The position numbers and the translations under genes are program-made. The notes beneath the pieces were generated by a model, which did not search any database, was not told the DNA's origin, and was given only the letters and a program-made list of their open reading frames with translations. Below are positions 20,875-30,195 of a stretch of 64,000 nucleotides of DNA, in pieces. Location: assembly GCA_013285645.1 (NCBI GenBank), contig JABDHJ010000001.1, positions 192,537 through 256,536 on the forward strand, read 5' to 3'. This stretch comes from Verrucomicrobiota bacterium. GTDB taxonomy: Bacteria > Verrucomicrobiota > Verrucomicrobiia > Methylacidiphilales > UBA1321. Within the stretch, counting starts at the first letter, position 1, and each line of letters opens with the position of its first letter.

Positions 20875-21641
20875 ACCGGTGGTCGATTCTCCTTCTAATA
20901 TTTTTCCTGGGGGGCCTCGCCCTCCATGCGCAAGACACTCCCCCTGCCGCCGCACCAACAACGGTGACGGCACCGATCACAGATCCGGCCCAAGTGGCTG
21001 CCCACTTTCGCGAGGTTGTGGCCCGCCCCGAATACCAAGAGAACGAGGAACCCGACCTCGGCTCACGTCTCAAGGACTCCCTCTCCCAGTGGTTTCTGCG
21101 TCTCGGCGCCAAATTCGGCCAGTTCCAATACTCCGGCGAGATGCCCGCCTTCGCCTCGTTGTTAATGACCGTCCTGGTCATGCTTTCCGTGGCAGGTCTG
21201 CTCTACGTCATGGTGCGACTCACCCGTCGCCGGGCCAAAATGGAGATGGAATCCCCAGTTGGAGCAACCGCTCCCAAGACCTTTCACCCACCCGAGTTTT
21301 ACGACGATGAAATTCAACAAGCCACCCGGGACGGAAATTGGCACGGCGCATGGCTGGCCACCTGGCGACAATTTCTCTCCCGCATGGAGAATCGCCATCT
21401 CGTTGAAGCCGACCGCACGCGCACCAATCGCGAGTATCTCGCCCAATTGCGCAGCCACGCTCTTCCAGCCTCCGCACTCTCACTTGTAGTCGGCATGGTC
21501 GATTCCTACGACCGGACGATCTATGGACGCAAACCCGTCGCCGAGCCTGATTGGCGTCAATTTCATGGGCAAATTGAAGAAGCCGGCCTCCTGCTCAACT
21601 TGAGCGACAAGGGCATCCGTCCAACACCGCGCGAGTCATGA
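20871..21641 (+). CDS. DUF4129-type protein
   Basis: Signal/TM, central TM, C-terminal R/E-rich TNREYLAQLRSHALPASALSLVVGMVDSYDRTIYG; ATGA overlaps with both neighbours. Confidence 0.75.
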   Translation: MNRWSILLLIFFLGGLALHAQDTPPAAAPTTVTAPITDPAQVAAHFREVVARPEYQENEEPDLGSRLKDSLSQWFLRLGAKFGQFQYSGEMPAFASLLMTVLVMLSVAGLLYVMVRLTRRRAKMEMESPVGATAPKTFHPPEFYDDEIQQATRDGNWHGAWLATWRQFLSRMENRHLVEADRTRTNREYLAQLRSHALPASALSLVVGMVDSYDRTIYGRKPVAEPDWRQFHGQIEEAGLLLNLSDKGIRPTPRES

Positions 21642-22849
21642 ACAAGAACATCCTCTACATCCGGGTGCTCTTGGTGATTGTCTCCCTCGCCGTTGTCCTC
21701 ACCTTCATCAATCGCTCGCCCCGGCACAGTCACACCGACGCCTGGCTGCCATCCAGCTTCAATCCCGTCGGATCGGGTTCCATGGCATTCTATCAGACGT
21801 TGCAGGACCTGAATTGGCCCGTCGAACGCTGGCGGGAACCGCTCAGCCGACTCTCGAATTACGGAACGGGAAATGTCCTCGTCATCGCCCGGGCCAAGGC
21901 GGGATCACGCGTCAGTTTTTCCGATCAGGAAACCAACCTGCTTGAGGCTTGGGTGAAGAAGGGCAACACCCTTCTGCTCCTCGGCGCTCTCGACGAATGG
22001 GACGATACCCGAGTGCTTCTTGAAAAGATCGGTTTCGATTTGCCAAAAAAAACCGACACGGTGAGCGATTTTCTCCAGCCATTTTCGCGAGACTTAGGCC
22101 CGACTATTCAGGCTCAACCCGCCGGGGACAGTCAGGTAACCGGCACGCTGGTTCTTCCCCACGCTTCACCTCTACCCCTCACCTTTCCCTCGGATACCCA
22201 CGTGCTCTGGCAGCAGCAGGGACGCCCCTTCATCATCGATGTGCCTCTCGGTACCGGACACGTCATTTGCGGCAGTTCGGCCCAATTACTGAGCAACGCC
22301 ACTCTCAAACAGGGTGATAATCTCTCGATTGTTCTTAACCTGCTCAAGCCCGCGGGCCAAATGCCCAATCGCATTTTCTTCGAGGAAAGTCATCACGGCT
22401 ACTCGGCTGTCTACGCGCTGGCCCGCCTGCTCGGTCATCCGGGAATTGGCTTCGCCGGAATGCTCGCGCTGCTCGGCGCGCTCGCCTTTCTCGGATCTTC
22501 GCTCGTCCGATTCGGCCCCGTCATTCCGCTGCATCGCGAAACCGGGCGCTCCACTCTCGAGTTCATCGACTCAATCGCCGATCTCTATCTCCGTGCCGAC
22601 CTGCGCAACGACACCATGAAATACCTTTTCACCGAAACCCACCAACGCATCTTGCACCGGCTCAATCTTCCTCCCACCGCCTCGCACGAACTGATCGCCT
22701 CGCGCCTGCAACAGACCAACCCGCAACTTCCCCAATGGAAAAAACTGGCGCAACGCTTCGATTCCCCTGATTATGTCGAAGGTTTGCCGCCCACCGGATG
22801 GCTCCGGGTCGCCCGCGAACTGATCGAAATTAAATCTGCCATGGCATGA
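21638..22849 (+). CDS. DUF4350-type membrane protein
   Basis: N-terminal TM; FNPVGSGSMAFYQTLQDLNWPVERWREPLSRL; FFEESHHGY; C-terminal TM region. Confidence 0.8.
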   Translation: MNKNILYIRVLLVIVSLAVVLTFINRSPRHSHTDAWLPSSFNPVGSGSMAFYQTLQDLNWPVERWREPLSRLSNYGTGNVLVIARAKAGSRVSFSDQETNLLEAWVKKGNTLLLLGALDEWDDTRVLLEKIGFDLPKKTDTVSDFLQPFSRDLGPTIQAQPAGDSQVTGTLVLPHASPLPLTFPSDTHVLWQQQGRPFIIDVPLGTGHVICGSSAQLLSNATLKQGDNLSIVLNLLKPAGQMPNRIFFEESHHGYSAVYALARLLGHPGIGFAGMLALLGALAFLGSSLVRFGPVIPLHRETGRSTLEFIDSIADLYLRADLRNDTMKYLFTETHQRILHRLNLPPTASHELIASRLQQTNPQLPQWKKLAQRFDSPDYVEGLPPTGWLRVARELIEIKSAMA

Positions 22850-23787
22850 ACTCACTTCTCGCAACCCGTGCTGCCGAAATCCGGCAGGAAATCAAAAAAG
22901 TCATCGTCGGGCAGGAAACGCTCGTTGAAAAAACACTCATCGCGCTCCTCGCCGGTGGCCACGTCATTCTCGAAGGGGTGCCCGGTCTCGCCAAGACGCT
23001 CTTCGCGCGCGCCCTCGCCGCCAGCCTCCACGTCAGTTTCAAACGCATCCAGTTCACCCCCGACTTGATGCCATCCGATCTCATCGGCACAAACGTCTTT
23101 CAGCCCGACTTACACACCTTCAGATTTTTGCCCGGACCGATCTTCGCCGACATTCTCCTCGCCGACGAAATCAACCGCACTCCGCCGAAAACCCAGTCAG
23201 CCCTGCTCGAGGCCATGGAGGAACACCAGGCGACGATTGACGGCGTCACCCACTATCTCCCTGATCATTTCTTCGTCATCGCCACGCAGAATCCCATCGA
23301 ATACGAGGGCACCTTTCCCCTCCCCGAAGCGCAGACCGATCGCTTTCTCTTCAAGATCAAAGTCGACTATCCCACGCCCGCCGACGAGATGACGCTTCTC
23401 CAGCAAAAACCCTTCTCCGGCAAAGTGGAGGACATTATCGAATCCAAGGCCACCGCCGCCGACTTCGCCATCATCCGCAGCGAGATTGAAGCCGTCACCA
23501 TCGACCAGACCATCTACGATTATATCCTGCGGCTCGTCATCGCCTCCCGCCAAAGTCCGCTCCTGGCCCTCGGTGCCAGCCCCCGCGCCGGTCGCAACTG
23601 GATCAAGGCCGCCCGGGTACTCGCCGCCTTGCGCGAGCGCACCTTCATCACGCCTGACGATATCAAGGAACTCGCCTACCCGATCCTCCGCCATCGCCTC
23701 GTCCGCACGCCCGAAACCGAGATCGAAGGTACGACCGTGGAGCAAGTCATCGACCAGTTGCTCGCCTCCGTCGAGGTGCCGAGGTAA
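22846..23787 (+). CDS. MoxR family AAA+ ATPase
   Basis: EGVPGLAKTLFARALA (Walker A), ILLADEINRTPPKTQSALLEAMEE, ATQNPIEYEGTFPLPEAQTDRFLFKI. Confidence 0.95.
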   Translation: MNSLLATRAAEIRQEIKKVIVGQETLVEKTLIALLAGGHVILEGVPGLAKTLFARALAASLHVSFKRIQFTPDLMPSDLIGTNVFQPDLHTFRFLPGPIFADILLADEINRTPPKTQSALLEAMEEHQATIDGVTHYLPDHFFVIATQNPIEYEGTFPLPEAQTDRFLFKIKVDYPTPADEMTLLQQKPFSGKVEDIIESKATAADFAIIRSEIEAVTIDQTIYDYILRLVIASRQSPLLALGASPRAGRNWIKAARVLAALRERTFITPDDIKELAYPILRHRLVRTPETEIEGTTVEQVIDQLLASVEVPR

Positions 23788-23790
23788 CCC

Positions 23791-24090
23791 ATGACCTCCT
23801 CCACTCCTCCCTGGTTCGTCATCGTCTTTCTTTGCATTATCGCGATCGCGTTCGTTGCCACCGTCGTGGCTATCATCGCGAGCGCCTCACGCCTCAAGCT
23901 AAAGCCACACGCTTCCGCAAATGAACCCGATGAACAGGGATTGCCCCTGGGCTATTCTGCGGATGTTACGGATCCCATGACCACTCCCTCTGCCATGGAG
24001 ACACCCACGCATCATACTCCAATCGACGCGCCCCACCCCGGCCACACCAACGATTCCGCTGGCACCGGTCACGGCAGCACTCATCACTAG
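23791..24090 (+). CDS. small single-TM hypothetical protein with His/Pro-rich tail
   Basis: 99 aa; N-terminal TM WFVIVFLCIIAIAFVATVVAIIA; sits between MoxR and DUF58 genes. Confidence 0.5.
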   Translation: MTSSTPPWFVIVFLCIIAIAFVATVVAIIASASRLKLKPHASANEPDEQGLPLGYSADVTDPMTTPSAMETPTHHTPIDAPHPGHTNDSAGTGHGSTHH

Positions 24091-24104
24091 CCGGAATACG
24101 GGCC

Positions 24105-25412
24105 ATGGTTTTTCTGCCCCGCTTCTATTATACGCTGGTGATCGCCATGCTGCTGGCGCTCGCCTCCACGTGGGCGCCTAACGGCCTCGCCACGAGCCTC
24201 CTCCTCACGCTGCTCCTCACTTGCGCGGTGCTCGCCGACGTCGTTCTCATCCCCCGCGATGCCCTGCGCGTAAGTCGAAAAGTCCCCGCCATGTTGCGAC
24301 AGGCCCAGCCCTTCCTCGTTGAGTTGACCCTGCTTAACCAAAGTGACACCACCGTCTCCCTCGACCTCATCGACTCTCCCCCGATCGAGTTCACCGGTTC
24401 CGCGAAATTGATCGTCCTCCAATTGCCGCCGAAACAGGAGACGATCCAAACGTACTCGTTGAAAAGTTATCACCGCGGCAACTTCGCCTTCGGTGCGGTC
24501 TTTTACCGGATCACCGGCCCCCTCGGGTTGATCCAACGACAGGGACGGATCGATCTCCCCAGGGAGGTACAAGTCCTGCCCGATATGTCCGGAGAAGGCT
24601 CACGCGATCTGCAACTAGCCATGGCCGGAGCGATCCAGTCCGGACGAAGAAAGTCGGCACGTCGCGGTGAAGGCCGTGAATTTGAATCGCTCCGCGAACA
24701 TCAACGCGACGACGACTTCCGCCACATCGATTGGAAAGCCTCCGCCAAGCGAGGCAAGCTCATCAGCCGCCAGTACGAAACCGAACGCGATCAGCGCCTC
24801 ATGATCCTGATCGATACCGGTCGCCTGATGAGTCCGAAAATCGGCTCCTATCGCAAACTTGATTACGCGATCAACGCCTCCGTCCACCTCGCGCAGATCG
24901 CATTGCACAAGGGAGACCTCGTCGGCTACGCCATCTTCAACGATGAGCTGTCCGCTTTCGCCGAGCCCAAAAAAGGACAGGCGCAAATGTCTCACTTTGT
25001 GCGCAACCTCACCTCGCTCCAGCCCACGCGGCTCGAATCGGATTACGCCGCCGTCTTCCACCACGTCCTGCGCCATTGCTCCCGCCGTACACTGGTCGTC
25101 TGCTTCACCGACCTGAGCGACGCCCACTCCGCCAACAGCCTTCTAAAATCCGCGCTCCCGCTCATGCCGCGCCACCTGCCCGTCATCGTCACCGTTAGCA
25201 ATTCCGAGATATTGGCAGTCACTCGCAAAACTCCCGACAACGAATTTGAAGTTTATCGCCACGTCGCCGCCATGGAAATCTGGAACGATTACCAGCGCAC
25301 ACTCCTCGGCCTCCGCAGTCGCGGCGTCGCCACCGTCAGCGTCCCCGCCCAGGAACTCAGCACCGCCGCCATCAACGAGTACCTAAGAATCAAAGAGTCC
25401 GCCCGCCTCTAA
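24105..25412 (+). CDS. DUF58 domain-containing protein
   Basis: GEGREFESLREHQRDDDFRHIDWKASAKRGKLISRQYETERDQRLMILIDTGRLM. Confidence 0.93.
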   Translation: MVFLPRFYYTLVIAMLLALASTWAPNGLATSLLLTLLLTCAVLADVVLIPRDALRVSRKVPAMLRQAQPFLVELTLLNQSDTTVSLDLIDSPPIEFTGSAKLIVLQLPPKQETIQTYSLKSYHRGNFAFGAVFYRITGPLGLIQRQGRIDLPREVQVLPDMSGEGSRDLQLAMAGAIQSGRRKSARRGEGREFESLREHQRDDDFRHIDWKASAKRGKLISRQYETERDQRLMILIDTGRLMSPKIGSYRKLDYAINASVHLAQIALHKGDLVGYAIFNDELSAFAEPKKGQAQMSHFVRNLTSLQPTRLESDYAAVFHHVLRHCSRRTLVVCFTDLSDAHSANSLLKSALPLMPRHLPVIVTVSNSEILAVTRKTPDNEFEVYRHVAAMEIWNDYQRTLLGLRSRGVATVSVPAQELSTAAINEYLRIKESARL

Positions 25413-25507
25413 GGTAGCCGTCGCACTCCGTGCGACGGTGCATTTCCTGTAGGGACGTGCTCCTGCGCGTCCGTGCCTTTTCTTCGTTGCGTCCGTTGCG
25501 CGAAACC
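25411..25507. repeat. composite intergenic repeat block between convergent genes
   Basis: ggtagccgtcgcactccgtgcgacggtg + gtagggacgtgctcctgcgcgtccgtgcc + tcttcgttgcgtccgttgcgcgaaacc; related units occur elsewhere in the window. Confidence 0.7.
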
Positions 25508-25523
25508 TTCCCCAGCCGCTGGT

Positions 25524-26489
25524 CTAGCGAACCTTCACACTCTTCCCCGTAATCATCAAATAAAGCCAAAAGCACCCGCCCAACGTCAGGCCCAATGCCG
25601 CCTTAAACCAAACCGGCGCATGCGAAGGCGAAACAAACGCCTCAATACATCCCGCCGTGACCAGTGCCGGCACACACGCCACCGCCATCCGCACCGCCGA
25701 CCGCCCCTGCTGCGCCATCGCATCACTCCGCGAATAGGAGCCCGGATTGATTAGTGCATTCGCCACCACCAGCCCGGCGCCACCCGCAATGATGATCGAG
25801 CTGATCTCCAGTAACCCATGCCCCGCAATAAATGCCAGCAACGCCCCCAGCAACCCATAGTCCGCGCAAAGCTTGAAGACCACCCCCAGCATGAAACCGT
25901 TCTGAAAGAGAATCCATCCCGTGATCAGCCCGCCGGACAATCCTCCCGCAAACGCCAGCAGCGCCACGGAAATATTGCTCGTAAAAAGATAAGTCGAAGC
26001 CACCGGCGCGGGCACCACACTGAAGATGCTCCCCGTCCACATCTGCCCCGAGTAAATCGAGTTGAGAATATTATTGGGCAGGATGATTGAGGCCGCCCGT
26101 TCATCGAACTGCACCGCCGAAAGTCCCAGCGCGATCCCCATCAGGAAAATAATCGCCGACCACGTCACCGCCGTCAGATGCTCGCGAATCGCCTGCGGAA
26201 TCTCACTAAAAACAAAGCGCCCAAACACACTAGATGACAACCGGTGCGGCCGATAAATCTGATTATGCGCCCGCGCCACCAACTGCTGCAGGAAAAGCTG
26301 CATCGTGGTCCCACGAAAATGCGTCTGGGCAAAAGCCAGGTCGCCGGTCGTGGCGCGATACAACGCGCTCAGCTCCCGCAAAAACGGACGATCCGTCTTC
26401 GCCGGTCCGCGCGTTTCAATGAACGCAAGCATCGTCTCAAGCCGCTCCCACCGGGGCCGGTTATCACGAACAAAAACACCAAGTGTCAT
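25524..26489 (-). CDS. stage II sporulation protein M family (SpoIIM) membrane protein
   Basis: LGVFVRDNRPRWERLETML...; FVFSEIPQAIREHLTAVTWSAIIFLMGIALG; GGLSGGLITGWILFQNGFMLG; GHGLLEISSIIIAGGAGL. Confidence 0.88.
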   Translation of the reverse strand: MTLGVFVRDNRPRWERLETMLAFIETRGPAKTDRPFLRELSALYRATTGDLAFAQTHFRGTTMQLFLQQLVARAHNQIYRPHRLSSSVFGRFVFSEIPQAIREHLTAVTWSAIIFLMGIALGLSAVQFDERAASIILPNNILNSIYSGQMWTGSIFSVVPAPVASTYLFTSNISVALLAFAGGLSGGLITGWILFQNGFMLGVVFKLCADYGLLGALLAFIAGHGLLEISSIIIAGGAGLVVANALINPGSYSRSDAMAQQGRSAVRMAVACVPALVTAGCIEAFVSPSHAPVWFKAALGLTLGGCFWLYLMITGKSVKVR

Positions 26490-26573
26490 AAATCAATCAA
26501 ACCACGTTTTAACATTTCCGTCATCCTGCTGCCTTCCCGCAATCCCGTAAATTCCGTTAAACCTTCCCCTGCC

Positions 26574-27353
26574 CTAAGTCCGCCTCGCCAACTCCGTCAG
26601 CCAATCCTCCGGCGACAACGTCGAAACTTCAAGATCCGTCCCCCGCGCCGCCCGCTTGAGAACTTCATAAATCTGTCGGGCCAGTCGTTGCCGCACCTCA
26701 TCCTGAAATTGCTCCCGCCGATTCAAATAGCGATGCAGCAATTCCCACTGCGCCGAGCTCAGATGAATCCCCGGTGTGTTTGCCGGAACGGGCGCCGCCC
26801 CCGCCTGGGCCTTGACCTGATCAAAGATCGACCAATCAATCGCGGTCTCGTGAATCACCATCGTTCGCGCCATCAAATCCCCCAACCGCTGCGCCTTACG
26901 ATTAACAAAAATCATCAGTAACCCGATCAACCCCATCGGCCCCAGCGTATCGACCGGGCGCGACAAGTTACGTAGCAAAACATCGATCCCGCTCACCGGC
27001 GAGCCATCAACCTTGATCACCCGCAAATGCAGCAACCGCTTGCCCGGCGTCTGCCCGTTCCAAAGCCACTCGAATAAATTGAAGTAGCACCATTGGAATC
27101 CAAAGATCAGCAAAATCAGCACCGTCTTCAGCACATTGGAACTCATCCGGGTAAACCAATCCTCCGTCACGTCATGGGCCAACAATTCCCAAAGGCTATA
27201 AGCGATAAAGAGAACAAGTCCACCCAGCGCAAGGTCGATCAGGATCGCCAACGTCCGGCTACCCACATTGGCCAACTCCACTTGAAGATCGATTTCCTCC
27301 GGCAGCTCCAGCTCAGTCTTGCGAGTATCCCAGGTTGAATTCGGAGTGCTCAT
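26574..27353 (-). CDS. RDD family membrane protein
   Basis: ELANVGSRTLAILIDLALGGLVLF; WNGQTPGKRLLHLRVIKVDGSP. Confidence 0.9.
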   Translation of the reverse strand: MSTPNSTWDTRKTELELPEEIDLQVELANVGSRTLAILIDLALGGLVLFIAYSLWELLAHDVTEDWFTRMSSNVLKTVLILLIFGFQWCYFNLFEWLWNGQTPGKRLLHLRVIKVDGSPVSGIDVLLRNLSRPVDTLGPMGLIGLLMIFVNRKAQRLGDLMARTMVIHETAIDWSIFDQVKAQAGAAPVPANTPGIHLSSAQWELLHRYLNRREQFQDEVRQRLARQIYEVLKRAARGTDLEVSTLSPEDWLTELARRT

Positions 27354-27380
27354 CTTGATTCCGTTATCTTCTACGGGGAA

Positions 27381-27465
27381 GTTTCGCGCAACTACGCAAC
27401 GAACGCAACGTTTCGGATTTTAAAATCAGGTTTTTCGTTGCGACCGTTGCGTCGTTGCGTGAAAC
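27381..27465. repeat. imperfect inverted repeat (GTTTCGCGCAAC...GCAACG / CGTTGC...GTTGCGTGAAAC)
   Basis: Left arm 27381-27411 and right arm 27435-27465 are near reverse complements; a third related copy lies at 25481-25507. Confidence 0.75.
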
Positions 27466-27475
27466 ATTCTCCTGC

Positions 27476-28459
27476 TTACCACTCGAGCACGGTGCTAGCC
27501 CAAGTCAGTCCGCCGCCAAACGAAACCATCAGCAGCAAATCGCCGCGATTGAATTTACCCAACATGCTGGTTTCATGCAGTGCAATGGGCATGCACGCCG
27601 CCGATGTATTTCCATAGCGTTCCAAATTAATAACAAACCGATCCAGCCCGACATTCATCCGCGTGGCCACCGCATCGACAATGCGCTGGTTGGCCTGATG
27701 CGGAATGAACCAGCGAATCTGGTCCGGCTTGCACCCGGCATTTTCGAGGCAGATTTCCGATGAGCGATTCATCGCGTTGACCGCGTATTTGAAAACCTCT
27801 TTGCCCGACATCTGCAAAAACTGCAGCCGCTGATCCAGCACGGCGGGCGTGATTGGCACCCGGCAACCACTCGCCGGAACCGAAAGAATTTCCGTCTGCG
27901 AGCCGTCCGCGCCCAAGTCAAAAGCCAGCAGTCCACGTGCGCCGGGCCGATGTTGTAAAACCACAGCACCCGCTCCATCGCCAAACAGCACGCACGTATT
28001 GCGGTCCTGCCAATTGACGATCGAAGAAAGCTTCTCCGCGCCAATAACGAGAATGGTTTTATAAACGCCAGAGGAAATGAACTGGCTCGCCGTCACCAAC
28101 GCATAAAGAAAGCCCGAGCAAGCCGCCTGCACATCAAAAGCGGCCGCGCGAGTCGCGCCAATCTTTTGCTGAATATAACAGGCCGTGGACGGGAAAACCG
28201 TATCCGGCGTACAAGTCGCGACAATGATCAAGTCAATGTCCTTGGGATTGATCCCACCCAACTCCAACGCCTGCCGCGCCGCTGCCGCGCCCATGTCCGA
28301 GGTAAATTCATCGTCCGCCGCTATCCGCCGCTCGCGAATGCCGGTGCGCGAAAGAATCCACTCGTCAGACGTGTCGACCATCTTCTCCAAATCCGCGTTG
28401 GAAAGCACGCGGGAGGGAAGATAGGCACCGGTGGAAAGAATAGAGGCACTACGTGGCAC
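27476..28459 (-). CDS. fabH: beta-ketoacyl-ACP synthase III
   Basis: ILSTGAYLPSRVLSN; FDVQAACSGFLYALVTASQFI; FIPHQANQRIVDAV. Confidence 0.95.
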   Translation of the reverse strand: MPRSASILSTGAYLPSRVLSNADLEKMVDTSDEWILSRTGIRERRIAADDEFTSDMGAAAARQALELGGINPKDIDLIIVATCTPDTVFPSTACYIQQKIGATRAAAFDVQAACSGFLYALVTASQFISSGVYKTILVIGAEKLSSIVNWQDRNTCVLFGDGAGAVVLQHRPGARGLLAFDLGADGSQTEILSVPASGCRVPITPAVLDQRLQFLQMSGKEVFKYAVNAMNRSSEICLENAGCKPDQIRWFIPHQANQRIVDAVATRMNVGLDRFVINLERYGNTSAACMPIALHETSMLGKFNRGDLLLMVSFGGGLTWASTVLEW

Positions 28460-28492
28460 GATTCCCCGAAGGTAGCATCTCGAACGGATTTG

Positions 28493-29491
28493 TCATGCCT
28501 TGGCTATCGCCTCGACAATAAGCGGATTGACCTTGTGCGCCACCGCTTCACGCGCAACGCGTATCGCATTCTTGATCGCCTTGGGCGAAGAATTACCGTG
28601 CGCCTTGATGCAGATGCCGTTCACCCCGAGCAACGGCATCCCGCCGTACTCCTCAGTATTCGTGCGCCGACGGATCGCCGTGAAGGCCGACTTCGCCAGC
28701 ATCGCCCCGGCGAGCCGCACCACATTCTGCTTCAATTCGATCTTCAGCCACGAAGAAATGGCCTTGGCCAGGCTCTCCGAAGTCTTCAGCAAAACATTGC
28801 CCACGAAACCATCGCACACGACCACATCCACTCCGCTGGCAAAAAGATCGTGCCCCTCGACGTTTCCAATGAAATTGATCGGCGCGGCGGCAAGCTTCTT
28901 ATAGGCCTCTTTCGTCAATTCGTTCCCCTTCCCCGCTTCCGAGCCGATGTTCATCAGGCCGACACGCGGATTTTTAAATTTCAGGACTTCGCGGGAATAG
29001 ACCGAGCCCATGATGCCAAAGTTAAGGAGATGCCCCGGATCCGAATCGACATTGGCTCCCGCATCCAAAAGCAAAAAGAAATGATTTTCAGTCGGCATGA
29101 TGGCCGCGATGCCAGGCCGGTCTACACCCGGCAACATGCGGAGTCGAATGGTCGCCGCCGCCACTAGGGCGCCGGTATGCCCCGCCGAAACGAGTGCATC
29201 CGCCCCACCGTCCGCCAGTAATTCAACTGCCCGAGAAATAGACGAATCCTTCTTGCGCCGGACAGCATCGATCGCGCTATCAGACATCTCCACAACCTGC
29301 GACGCATGATGAATGGAAAGGCGATCAGGTACGGAAGGAGCACCCTGATTCGTGAGCTCCTTCTTGATGCGCGCTTGATCCCCCACGAGGATAAGCTCGA
29401 TATCGGAATACTTCTTGAGCGCCTGCAGGGCGCCCGAAATGGTGCTGGCCGGGGCGGAATCCCCGCCCATGGCGTCCAGAGCGATCTTCAT
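28493..29491 (-). CDS. plsX: phosphate acyltransferase PlsX
   Basis: MKIALDAMGGDSAP; SAGHTGALVAAATIRLRMLPGVDRPGIAAIMP; CDGFVGNVLLKTSES. Confidence 0.95.
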   Translation of the reverse strand: MKIALDAMGGDSAPASTISGALQALKKYSDIELILVGDQARIKKELTNQGAPSVPDRLSIHHASQVVEMSDSAIDAVRRKKDSSISRAVELLADGGADALVSAGHTGALVAAATIRLRMLPGVDRPGIAAIMPTENHFFLLLDAGANVDSDPGHLLNFGIMGSVYSREVLKFKNPRVGLMNIGSEAGKGNELTKEAYKKLAAAPINFIGNVEGHDLFASGVDVVVCDGFVGNVLLKTSESLAKAISSWLKIELKQNVVRLAGAMLAKSAFTAIRRRTNTEEYGGMPLLGVNGICIKAHGNSSPKAIKNAIRVAREAVAHKVNPLIVEAIAKA

Positions 29492-29537
29492 ACAGAGACG
29501 CTTTAGAACGACTCAGCGATGCAAGGCATTCGCCAGC

Positions 29538-29723
29538 TTACTCTTCGACCGTGCGGGAGATGACTTGACGGCCCCGATAGGTGCCGGTCTTGGCATCGAC
29601 ACAATGCCCGTGATGACGGTTACCCGTCTTGGGGTCGGTGTAGAGGCCAGGCGATTTAAATGCATTGGCGGCCCGGCGTGTGCGCAGGCGCATTTTCGAT
29701 GTTTTGCGTTTAGGAACTCCCAT
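29538..29723 (-). CDS. rpmF: 50S ribosomal protein L32
   Basis: MGVPKRKTSKMRLRTRRAANAFKSPGL...TGNRHHGHCVDAKTGTYRGRQVI. Confidence 0.9.
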   Translation of the reverse strand: MGVPKRKTSKMRLRTRRAANAFKSPGLYTDPKTGNRHHGHCVDAKTGTYRGRQVISRTVEE

Positions 29724-29730
29724 AAATATC

Positions 29731-30195
29731 TCAATCTTTCGTTTTCAATTTACTCAACGCCTCCCAGACATCCTCGCCGACTAACGAGTCCGAGGCTTCT
29801 GGACGCGGTTGGTAAAACTCACCAGTCACTGGACAACGACCATTCGCACCCAATTGACAGACCGCATTAAGCGGCAATTCAAGCAGGACATCCTCGCGAA
29901 TCAAGGGAGTTAAATCAATGGAATTCGGCACAGGAGCCTCAAAAAGATGTTCCACCTTCGCCCGGAGCGTCATCGGGAACCATTCCGCGCACCGTCCGCA
30001 CGTCAGCGAAACCGGCACCTGCGCCCATCCCGTGACCAGATAATTGCCCTCATCCTCCTTCACCACGAGAAGCTCCGCCCAGATCGGCTTCGTCGCCTTG
30101 GCCGTCGTTTCGTTGAAACCCAAAATCTCAGGAGAAAGCTCGCCCTTCAGGGTAAGCGGGTGCATCTGATCGATCAGTGCAGGAGTAAAGTTCAT
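29731..30195 (-). CDS. DUF177 (YceD) domain protein
   Basis: Position directly upstream of rpmF; VPVSLTCGRCAEWFPMTLRAKVEHLFEAP. Confidence 0.85.
   Translation of the reverse strand: MNFTPALIDQMHPLTLKGELSPEILGFNETTAKATKPIWAELLVVKEDEGNYLVTGWAQVPVSLTCGRCAEWFPMTLRAKVEHLFEAPVPNSIDLTPLIREDVLLELPLNAVCQLGANGRCPVTGEFYQPRPEASDSLVGEDVWEALSKLKTKD

Noticed and set aside
28166-29167. 333-aa plus-strand ORF
   Set aside because: Antisense to fabH/plsX; shadow ORF.
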